A model generated the notes under the pieces. It saw only the letters and a list, made by a program, of their open reading frames with translations, was not told the DNA's origin and did not search any database. A stretch of 11,407 nt of DNA from NCBI GenBank assembly GCA_028284565.1, contig JANQRM010000251.1:1-11407 (forward strand), written 5' to 3'. The translations under genes and the position numbers were made by a program. Below are positions 5,825-11,407 of this stretch, piece by piece (positions within the stretch are counted from its first letter, which is position 1; each line of letters starts with the position of its first letter). This DNA is from Anaerolineae bacterium. GTDB lineage: Bacteria > Chloroflexota > Anaerolineae > Aggregatilineales > Phototrophicaceae.

Positions 5825-8167
5825 CTAATGTCGAGCTTGGAGTTGCTCTAACATATACCGTGAATGCTCGTGATTTGGGTTGATGCGAAGTGCCGTTTGA
5901 TAATCTGCTATCGCCGAGTGTTTATCGCCTAAGTAATAGTAGACGTGTCCACGATGATGATAAGCTTCATCATAATCGCGTTGTAGGGCTATCGCCTGTG
6001 AAAAATCTGCCAATGCTTCCCGAAGTTGATGAACATGGCAACGGGCAATGCCACGACCATGATACGCACGTGCATGATTTGGCACGAATTCAATCGCTGT
6101 GGCGTAATCCGCAATTGCGCCATGCCAATCTTTTTGATCGTATTTGACGTGCGCGCGGTTCAGATACGCTGGCACATGGTTAGGGTCAAGATAAATGGCG
6201 TGGGTGTAATCTGCCTGCGCTTCCGATAGATTGCCGAAGTGATGATGGCAACAGCCTCGATTGTAATAGGCTTCGGCATAACGCTGATGTTTGCGGATAA
6301 AGGTATTGTAGTGTTCGATGGCTAACTCATATTGACCATCTTCAAGGGCTTGGATGCCAGCTTGAAAATGAGTGATTGCTTCTTGGGACAAAGTAGTCTC
6401 ATCTGTTTCATAGTTGTCTTGTAGCATATCTATTTCAGGAGATGGCGCATCCCCGCCGAAATGCATATCCTCACCTGCTGATTCATCGGGTTGTTCAGGA
6501 TATTCGGCGTAGTAGGCTTGGGTTAAATTTTGTTTGGCTTCGGCATAATCGGGGTCGAGTTGTAAGGCTTTTTCGTATGACGCAATTGCCTGCGGTAAGT
6601 TCCCCAGTTTGGCGTAGGCATTTCCTAGATTATTGACGATATGGGCGTTATCGGAGTCTAATTTTACCGCGCGATGATAATCGGCAATCGCACCCTCGTA
6701 GAACCCGCGATAATAATAGGCATTCCCGCGATAATAATAGGCTTCCCCAAAGGTATCATTCGCGTCATTCTGTATAACCTCGGTAAAGTCCATGATGGCA
6801 CTGGCGTAATCTTCGAGTTCATTTTGCACCCAACCCCGACTAAAGAGCGCGTGAAGATGTTTGGGATCGATCGCAAGGGTGCGCGAGTAATCTTCGATAG
6901 CACGACTATAGGCTTCTAGCTGTTGATAGCACCAGCCACGATGATAATATGCTTCGGAATGGTCGGGGTCGACTTCGATGGCTTGGCTATAGGCTTGGAT
7001 AGCATTGGAGTAATCTTGTACTTCTTGATACTCATAGGCTTGTTCAAAGAATTCCTCAGCATCCCATTTTTCTGGTACAGCAACTTGGCTATTGTAGGCG
7101 TGGTTGATACCCTGTTTCGCCGCGACGTTTAAGGGATCAATGCTCAAGGCTTTTTGGAAGCACTTGATGGCATCGGCATAGGATTCCAATTGAACATACA
7201 CTTCACCGAGACGGATGTGGGCATCGACATACTCCGGGTTTAAGAGAATCAGATGAGTGAAGTCCGCAATGGCTCCGTCAAAATTCTCCATTTTCGATTT
7301 GGTAAGTCCACGATTGAGATAGACATCTTGAAAATCGGGTTGCAAGTCGAGGGCATGGTTGTAGTCGGTGATGGCATCTTCGTATTGTCCAAGTTCATCC
7401 CGAAGCCAGCCCCGATTGAAATAGGCGGTAAACATTTTGGGGTCATGTTGAATGGCTTGAGTATAGTCAGCTTCGGCTTGATAAGGATTATCGACTTGAG
7501 TATAACACCAACCCCGATTGAAATAGGCTTGGGCATAAGCTGGATTGTAGTTTAGGGCTTTCGAGTATTCGGCAATCGCGCGCTCGTATTTCCCATTCTC
7601 TTGGAATTGCATGGCTGTATTGAAACTGGCTTCTGCATCCAATTGTTTGATAGTGATTTGAGGACGATTTTCGATCGGTGTTTCATCTTCCCGTATGGGA
7701 TGAAGTACCATATCAAGTGAAATGTTCAGGAAGCGATTGACTAAGGCTTCCATTGCATCGTCAAAATAAAAGCTAGAGTTGATAAAAATCGTATTGTATT
7801 CGGGCAATAATTTTAAATCACCTTTGAGGAAAGGTTCGGCATCCCGATAGGTAAAGCCGTTCATCATAATCGGCACGATGTTGCGTTTGGTGGCGATGGC
7901 ATATTCGATTTCCCGCCGTACCCAATCGCCTTCATTGACGCAACGGTCTAAAGTCCCGTGGGTGATGATGGGGATAAAGTGGGCGCGGGCATCAATCTGT
8001 GACAGGATCACGCGAGAGAATGCACCAGAGTTAATGGTCTCGACATCAAGGAAGACATCAAAGCCTCGGTAGGTGAGGAACTGATAAATTGCCCATGCCA
8101 TGTATTCACTGGGTTTACGACGGTAGCTAAGAAAGACCGTCTTTTCCGGTTCTTTTGCCTGCCTCAT
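5825..8167 (-). CDS. TIR-domain protein with fifteen tetratricopeptide repeats
   Basis: A 780-residue soluble protein. Residues 9 to about 150 form a TIR domain: the first strand KTVFLSYRR (9-17), box-2-like FDVFLDVETINSG (36-48), FIPIITHGTL (64-73), and DWVRREIEYAI (81-91), in which Glu86 occupies the place of the catalytic glutamate of NAD-cleaving TIRs. After a short linker come fifteen TPRs in three blocks of five. An irregular insert separates blocks one and two, and an acidic linker of about 50 residues (rich in Asp, Glu, Pro and Gly) separates two and three. Repeats often read AYYNRG...AIADY..AI..DP. The ATG at 8167 has TGGAGA eight bases upstream; a TTG at 8308 would add 47 residues with no TIR similarity. 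TIR-TPR proteins are known from signalling and antiphage contexts, where TPRs sense a partner and TIR makes or destroys nucleotides. No partner effector gene is seen nearby. Confidence 0.92.
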   Translation of the reverse strand: MRQAKEPEKTVFLSYRRKPSEYMAWAIYQFLTYRGFDVFLDVETINSGAFSRVILSQIDARAHFIPIITHGTLDRCVNEGDWVRREIEYAIATKRNIVPIMMNGFTYRDAEPFLKGDLKLLPEYNTIFINSSFYFDDAMEALVNRFLNISLDMVLHPIREDETPIENRPQITIKQLDAEASFNTAMQFQENGKYERAIAEYSKALNYNPAYAQAYFNRGWCYTQVDNPYQAEADYTQAIQHDPKMFTAYFNRGWLRDELGQYEDAITDYNHALDLQPDFQDVYLNRGLTKSKMENFDGAIADFTHLILLNPEYVDAHIRLGEVYVQLESYADAIKCFQKALSIDPLNVAAKQGINHAYNSQVAVPEKWDAEEFFEQAYEYQEVQDYSNAIQAYSQAIEVDPDHSEAYYHRGWCYQQLEAYSRAIEDYSRTLAIDPKHLHALFSRGWVQNELEDYASAIMDFTEVIQNDANDTFGEAYYYRGNAYYYRGFYEGAIADYHRAVKLDSDNAHIVNNLGNAYAKLGNLPQAIASYEKALQLDPDYAEAKQNLTQAYYAEYPEQPDESAGEDMHFGGDAPSPEIDMLQDNYETDETTLSQEAITHFQAGIQALEDGQYELAIEHYNTFIRKHQRYAEAYYNRGCCHHHFGNLSEAQADYTHAIYLDPNHVPAYLNRAHVKYDQKDWHGAIADYATAIEFVPNHARAYHGRGIARCHVHQLREALADFSQAIALQRDYDEAYHHRGHVYYYLGDKHSAIADYQTALRINPNHEHSRYMLEQLQARH
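6704..6742 (-). repeat. Tandem 18-base identical units, period 21, inside the TIR-TPR gene
   Basis: The unit CCCGCGATAATAATAGGC occurs at 6704-6721 and, identically, at 6725-6742. It encodes the successive AYYYRG segments in GEAYYYRGNAYYYRG of TPR nine. Exact identity at all codon positions points to a recent local duplication or slippage rather than selection on protein alone. Confidence 0.9.
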
Positions 8168-8206
8168 TGGGGTGTCTCCAGTTGTTTCCAAACGCCTCGA
8201 ATTTCT

Positions 8207-8236
8207 ATTATGTGGAAAATTACAGTCAAGAGTCAA
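8207..8236 (-). promoter_or_regulatory. Promoter of the TIR-TPR gene
   Basis: On the minus strand TTGACT (8231-8236) and CATAAT (8207-8212) are 18 bases apart, each matching consensus at five of six positions. A second TTGACT follows directly (8224-8229) as a tandem copy with period seven. Transcription would start near 8200, about 33 bases before the ATG, with TGGAGA in the leader. The gene can thus be expressed independently of the transporter gene upstream. Confidence 0.55.
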
Positions 8237-8313
8237 CAAATTACTTAAGGTGTTACAGAACCGATAGACTCCTGCAGAATGTAAAGGCAAAAAACGACTG
8301 AATTCCAACGACT

Positions 8314-9234
8314 CTATAACAAGAGCAAACCAACAAACAAGACTCCAGCCCAGCCGGCTTTTCTCAGCAGGTTTTGCCGACGAATATCTTCTTTGAAGAT
8401 TTGGGGTGCGATGAGGGTGAATATCCAGCCCAACAAGATGCCGAAGAAGACACTCGTACTGCTGAGGACGGTGACGAGGGCGACAGGTCCCAGTGAGATT
8501 GCCAAGAAGAGCGCAAGTTGACGGAGGAAGAATAATCCTTCCAACATATAGACAGAACCAAAGGTGGTGGCTGTGGCTGTGCGAATGTGCTGGTTGAAGG
8601 CGTTGCGGATGGAGGGTGCAACCAGATAAAGCACCAACGTGCCGACGCTATAGCCGGCTGCGGAATACATGGTAGAAATAACCAGCGTGCGAATATCAAT
8701 CACATAAGCATCGAGTACATCATCGGACAGCACAAAGGAAATCGCAAAAAAGATGCTGGCAATCAGCACCAACCAGAATGCCCATGAGAGGCGCAAACCA
8801 CCCGCTTTTGCTTTCTGCTTAGGGTCACGCGAGACTCCAATGCACGAGACAATAATCAACAAAAAGCCAATGAGTTGCTGAGGGCTAATCCATTCTTGTA
8901 AAAAGAGGATGCCCAGAACTAACGTAAACACGGGGATGAGTTGTAAGAAAATGATGATGTTGCTGGTTTCGTCCATCGCAATCGCGCGGAAGTAAAAGAC
9001 GTTGCCCCAGATGGTGAATGCTCCCGCAAGGAATAAGGGTATTGCTTGTTCCATTGGCAGAATCGGGAAGCCAGTGATGACGAATAGGACAGCGGAAAAA
9101 GTGAAATTGGTGATGCCTAAGTAGATGAGAACGGCGCGTGAATCGGGGATATGGCGTTCAATAACATATTTGTCACCAAACATCACGAGAGTCATGATGG
9201 CAGGGGCAAGCAGGGCAAAGGGCAACCAAGACAT
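8314..9234 (-). CDS. EamA/DMT-superfamily transporter
   Basis: A 306-residue inner-membrane protein with the ten hydrophobic segments and two-fold repeat expected of EamA (drug/metabolite transporter) family members. The first half ends with the typical FLQEWISPQQLIGFLLIIVSCIGVS, where a Glu follows helix four and a helix of small residues leads into a cytoplasmic Lys-rich loop (DPKQKAKAGG). The second half ends with GPVALVTVLSSTSVFFGILLGWIF, then a charged loop (KEDIRRQNLLRK) and a final hydrophobic helix. Family members export amino acids, nucleotides or other small metabolites; the substrate cannot be deduced. The start at 9234 gives a full-length family member but has no clear Shine-Dalgarno site. 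It lies 76 bases after the nucleotidyltransferase gene on the same strand. Confidence 0.9.
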   Translation of the reverse strand: MSWLPFALLAPAIMTLVMFGDKYVIERHIPDSRAVLIYLGITNFTFSAVLFVITGFPILPMEQAIPLFLAGAFTIWGNVFYFRAIAMDETSNIIIFLQLIPVFTLVLGILFLQEWISPQQLIGFLLIIVSCIGVSRDPKQKAKAGGLRLSWAFWLVLIASIFFAISFVLSDDVLDAYVIDIRTLVISTMYSAAGYSVGTLVLYLVAPSIRNAFNQHIRTATATTFGSVYMLEGLFFLRQLALFLAISLGPVALVTVLSSTSVFFGILLGWIFTLIAPQIFKEDIRRQNLLRKAGWAGVLFVGLLLL

Positions 9235-9310
9235 AAAGATTGTTTCGCTGAACCTGTGAATATGAAGCTGTCAGTCTAGCAAGGAGATGGCTATTTGACT
9301 ATAGAGTTGA

Positions 9311-10147
9311 TTAGGAAATCGCTTCTAAAAAGCGTTTGTAATTTTTGGGGTCATTGACAGCAATGTGCGCTTGGTGCGGAATGACCTTTGCAAAGAGTTT
9401 TCCTTCTTTTGCCAAGACAGGAAATAAGACGCTTTCAAAATCGACCTTTTCTTTCACATTGAACATCTTGAGGAAGTAGTCGGTTATCTGTGGCGAAAAG
9501 ACGGTGACACCGATATGCAGTGGAATGGGGACGAAGGGGTACATCTCAATACTGACCACTTGCTGGTTGTTAATTGCCATCCCAGTAAAAGTATAAGGCG
9601 AACCATTGGCTACAACGACGGTTGCGATTGCTGATTTCTGCTCACCGACCCAATGCGCGCGAAGTATATCATCAACATACGCTGAAGTCTCTTGAACAAT
9701 CTGGTCATCGGGATTATGGACGATGAGGTATTTGTTATGTGGAATAATCCCTTGTTGCAAAGCATGGAAAATCGCGCCTCCTCTTCCGATGGGTTTATCG
9801 GGGTCAGTGCTGTAGCTGATGTTGACTCCCAATTTGGAACCGTCACCTAATAAGTCAACAATGTCTTCTCCATGATGATAAATGAGGGCGACAAAAGAGG
9901 TGATTCCCGCATCTCGATACATTTCAATTACACGCTCAATCATGGTGCGCCCATCAGGTAGACGATAGGAGGTTTTATGAGCATTCGAGCCTTGTGTGAT
10001 GGGTGCTAACCGCGAGCCTAATCCGCCAGCAGGTAAGATGACGACACAATCTTCCATGATTGCAGATAAATCGTGATGGGTTGTCTGAGTATCCGTGTCG
10101 CCTTTAATAATCTCTGACGATAACTTAGTCAGGAGTTTGTTTAACAT
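9311..10147 (-). CDS. Sugar-phosphate nucleotidyltransferase-like protein
   Basis: A 278-residue member of the NTP_transferase (RmlA/GlmU-like) fold, which joins a nucleoside monophosphate to a sugar-1-phosphate. After about 30 extra N-terminal residues comes the nucleotide-binding motif VVILPAGGLGSRLAPIT (35-51), then a Lys (58) in HKTSYRLPDGRTMIERVIE. Next is GDGSKLGVNISYSTDPDKPIGRGGAI (pieces at 101-126), where family members read GDGS-G-Y-G-a-gal, and then a metal-site-like NPDD (145-148) ending a strand. The pyrophosphorylase fold is complete, but no second hexapeptide or acyltransferase domain is fused. The ATG at 10147 has AGGA six to seven bases upstream. An ATG at 10183 lies inside an inverted repeat and has no ribosome site. 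No other glycan gene is in view, so the sugar is unknown. The N-terminal extension is unusual. Confidence 0.88.
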   Translation of the reverse strand: MLNKLLTKLSSEIIKGDTDTQTTHHDLSAIMEDCVVILPAGGLGSRLAPITQGSNAHKTSYRLPDGRTMIERVIEMYRDAGITSFVALIYHHGEDIVDLLGDGSKLGVNISYSTDPDKPIGRGGAIFHALQQGIIPHNKYLIVHNPDDQIVQETSAYVDDILRAHWVGEQKSAIATVVVANGSPYTFTGMAINNQQVVSIEMYPFVPIPLHIGVTVFSPQITDYFLKMFNVKEKVDFESVLFPVLAKEGKLFAKVIPHQAHIAVNDPKNYKRFLEAIS

Positions 10148-10160
10148 AAAAAATCCTAAA

Positions 10161-10189
10161 GTGTAGATAATTAATTGAACCATCTACAC
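10161..10189 (-). promoter_or_regulatory. Inverted repeat GTGTAGAT-N13-ATCTACAC upstream of the nucleotidyltransferase gene
   Basis: Eight-base perfect arms start 21 bases apart, two helical turns, which suits a dimeric DNA-binding protein; it could instead form a hairpin in the leader. A perfect TTGACA (10214-10219, minus strand) lies just upstream, directly after the stop of the preceding lipoprotein gene. Its expected -10 (GAATAC) is poor, as in activator-dependent promoters. The regulator is not identifiable here. Confidence 0.45.
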
Positions 10190-10220
10190 GGTATTCATTG
10201 TTTGTGCTTAGTCTGTCAAC

Positions 10221-11276
10221 CTACTTTATCTTCGTCCAGACACCGCTATTGACATTGCCATTGAGATAATAGACCCCCTGAGGTGTGCCAAGGAAGAGGC
10301 GGTTTTGACTATCCATTTGCAAGGTGATGGGGTTGGTATCAATGGCGGTTGTCCCCCAGCCTATTTTGGTGTTCCACAAGCCACCGCTGGCGTTGGTGTT
10401 GTAGTATGCCCAGTTGAACATCTGCTCTGGGCTGAAGAAACCCGCGGGTGGGCTATCGGGGGTGATGGTTGAGCCATCCCAGCCATTTTGATAGCAGAGA
10501 TATGCCGTGTTTTCGACTTGTAGACCACAGACGCGATTCTGGACGCCATCGGTATAGTGAATCATTACGCCGGTTTGGAAGGGTTGGAAGGCTCCCGTCA
10601 AGGTTTGTGCAGGACCTGATGGACAGCCAATGCCACTCGGAGCGAAGGTATCCCCATAAAACCATGGTGTAATACAACTCAGGGTTATCGGAACGGAGAA
10701 GCTATCTTCCAAACCACCTCGTTCTGCAGTCAGGCGATAGATGGCACTCGACCCTGTGGTGGGTAGTGTCACAGCTAATGTACCTGTTGCGGTTAATCCA
10801 CTAAATGTCTCTTGTACCCCACCTTGCGAGTCTAAGCGTTCAATGCGGAAGCTATCGCCCACGGCATCCCAGCGCAGGTTAATCTGTGTACCTGCTTGGG
10901 CAGAGGTTGTGCTGGCACTAAAGTTGTTAATCACAGGCAAGACAGACGTAGGTGTCAGTGTAAAGGTCGGGCTGGCACTTGGCGTGAAGGTCAGGGTAAA
11001 GGTCGCCGTAGTGGTCGGTGTAAAGGTCAATGTGTTGGTCGAGGTAGCACTTGGAACCGCTGTCCATGTTGAAGTCGGTGTGAGGGTGATGGTGGATGTC
11101 AGGGTTGGTGTTGGACTAGGTGTGGTGGTGAAGGTCGGCGTATCCGTCGGCGTATTTGTGGGCAGGTCAGTTGGGATGCTAGCCAATGTTGGTAGAGCTT
11201 CTTCTGCTTGCGGTTGACATGCCACAATCCCCGCCAAGAGTATCAAGAAAATCGCCAGTTTTTTGATATTCCACAT
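10221..11276 (-). CDS. Thr/Pro-rich surface lipoprotein with an Ig-like and a C-terminal beta domain
   Basis: A 351-residue exported lipoprotein. The signal peptide MWNIKKLAIFLILLAGIVAC gives a lipidated Cys20. Residues 29-112 are a low-complexity Thr/Pro/Ser stalk (TPT, TPTNTPTDTP-type), common in Chloroflexota surface proteins and probably extended or glycosylated. Residues 114-200 look like an Ig/Fn3-like domain (VINNFSASTTSAQAG, INLRWDA, IYRLTAERG). The C-terminal ~150 residues hold Cys201, Cys218, Cys250 and Cys261, likely two disulfides. They also hold motifs such as FQTGVMIHYTDG and WNTKIGWGT, which recall LGFP-like or glycan-binding repeats; this last comparison is weak. ATG 11276 has GGAG seven bases upstream. 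It heads a four-gene minus-strand run and faces a divergent lipoprotein gene 34 bases away. Function is unknown; a surface-binding role is plausible. Confidence 0.85.
   Translation of the reverse strand: MWNIKKLAIFLILLAGIVACQPQAEEALPTLASIPTDLPTNTPTDTPTFTTTPSPTPTLTSTITLTPTSTWTAVPSATSTNTLTFTPTTTATFTLTFTPSASPTFTLTPTSVLPVINNFSASTTSAQAGTQINLRWDAVGDSFRIERLDSQGGVQETFSGLTATGTLAVTLPTTGSSAIYRLTAERGGLEDSFSVPITLSCITPWFYGDTFAPSGIGCPSGPAQTLTGAFQPFQTGVMIHYTDGVQNRVCGLQVENTAYLCYQNGWDGSTITPDSPPAGFFSPEQMFNWAYYNTNASGGLWNTKIGWGTTAIDTNPITLQMDSQNRLFLGTPQGVYYLNGNVNSGVWTKIK
10941..11192 (-). repeat. Degenerate low-complexity repeat coding the Thr/Pro stalk
   Basis: Short degenerate units (plus strand GGTGTAAAGGTC, GGTGAAGGTCGG and similar) recur through about 250 bases and encode the Thr/Pro/Ser-rich tether of the lipoprotein. 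Such tracts expand and contract easily, so length may differ among strains. Confidence 0.85.
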
Positions 11277-11298
11277 CGTCGGACTCCGTCCTACCCGC

Positions 11299-11304
11299 TA
11301 CAAT
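11299..11304 (+). promoter_or_regulatory. Candidate -10 element for the right-edge lipoprotein gene, possibly leaderless
   Basis: TACAAT ends six bases before the ATG at 11311, placing a typical transcript start on or beside the A of the start codon. No Shine-Dalgarno site precedes this ATG and no good -35 is visible (TCGTCG at 11276-11281). The arrangement is that of a leaderless message. With only one hexamer as support it is tentative. Confidence 0.25.
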
Positions 11305-11310
11305 CGAGTG

Positions 11311-11407
11311 ATGATACGCCAAATTTGCTTAATCATACTCCTATCCCTCACAGCCTGCCAGATGACTTCTCTCCCAGAAGCTGATTCCCCCTTGCCGACA
11401 CTTGCTG
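11311..11407 (+). CDS. Lipoprotein, N-terminus only (continues beyond the window)
   Basis: The frame opens at ATG 11311 and runs 32 residues to the edge without a stop. It reads as a type II signal peptide: MIRQ, then hydrophobic ICLIILLSL, then the lipobox SLTAC with the lipid-modified Cys at 16. The mature end, CQMTSLPEADSPLPTLA, resembles that of the divergent lipoprotein (CQPQAEEALPTLA): both have Cys-Gln, an acidic stretch and LPTLA. The two genes may therefore be related copies in opposite orientation, sharing 34 bases of intergenic DNA. Whether this one also carries a Thr/Pro stalk cannot be seen. The signal peptide makes the gene credible despite the short view and the missing ribosome site. 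Confidence 0.6.
   Translation, partial: MIRQICLIILLSLTACQMTSLPEADSPLPTLA

Noticed and set aside
6704..6742. Regular repeats that could suggest a CRISPR-like array
   Set aside because: There are only two units with a 3-base gap, and they lie in frame within a TPR coding region.
8168..8308. N-terminal extension of the TIR-TPR protein from a TTG at 8308
   Set aside because: The extra 47 residues have no TIR similarity, the stretch contains a good promoter, and the ATG at 8167 has its own ribosome site.
5825..9234. TIR-TPR plus DMT transporter as a Thoeris-like two-gene defence system
   Set aside because: Thoeris needs a ThsA-type NADase effector. The neighbour is an ordinary EamA transporter, and the TIR gene has its own promoter 146 bases downstream.
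10741..11217. A 158-codon plus-strand frame rich in Val and Gly repeats
   Set aside because: It is the antisense reading of the Thr/Pro stalk of the lipoprotein; its repetitive protein is a by-product of that tract.

Overview
The window most resembles an accessory stretch of a Chloroflexota chromosome, probably from the Anaerolineae side of the phylum. This is inference from gene content, not a search result. The clues are a lipoprotein with a long Thr/Pro tether, a large TIR-TPR protein, a PadR-controlled ABC transporter, a PpiC/SurA-type lipoprotein foldase and a base composition near 50% GC. Start codons are mostly ATG, with two well-supported GTG starts. No rRNA, tRNA, CRISPR array, transposase or integrase was found.

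Left part (1-2013). A lipoprotein peptidyl-prolyl isomerase of the PrsA/SurA type runs off the left edge on the minus strand. A roughly 700-base intergenic region follows, holding small repeats and promoter-like elements. Next comes an AT-richer two-gene cassette on the plus strand: a 181-residue protein with the His-then-Cys layout of permuted NlpC/P60 (LRAT-like) enzymes, and an overlapping 74-residue partner.

Middle (2162-5805, plus strand). A PadR regulator has a clear promoter and a candidate operator. It is translationally coupled to a four-helix membrane protein. After a 238-base gap come an ABC ATPase and an overlapping six-helix permease (a BcrA/LanF-like exporter whose Q-loop position reads Glu), then a small lipoprotein. 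A shared sequence, TATAWGTCGC, precedes both padR and the ATPase gene, and a perfect 14-bp palindrome precedes the lipoprotein gene. The whole block may therefore be one PadR regulon sensing and exporting an envelope-active compound.

Right part (5825-11276, minus strand). Four genes lie in a row with gaps of 73-146 bases: a Thr/Pro-rich surface lipoprotein, a sugar-nucleotide-type nucleotidyltransferase preceded by an inverted repeat, an EamA/DMT transporter, and a 780-residue protein made of an N-terminal TIR domain and fifteen TPRs in three blocks of five. At the extreme right a second lipoprotein starts in the opposite direction. Its first residues resemble those of the Thr/Pro-rich lipoprotein, suggesting a divergent related pair.

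Most worth a second look are the TIR-TPR protein, the overlapping NlpC/P60-like plus small-protein cassette, and the PadR-ABC-lipoprotein module with its candidate operators. None can be shown to be a new system from sequence alone.
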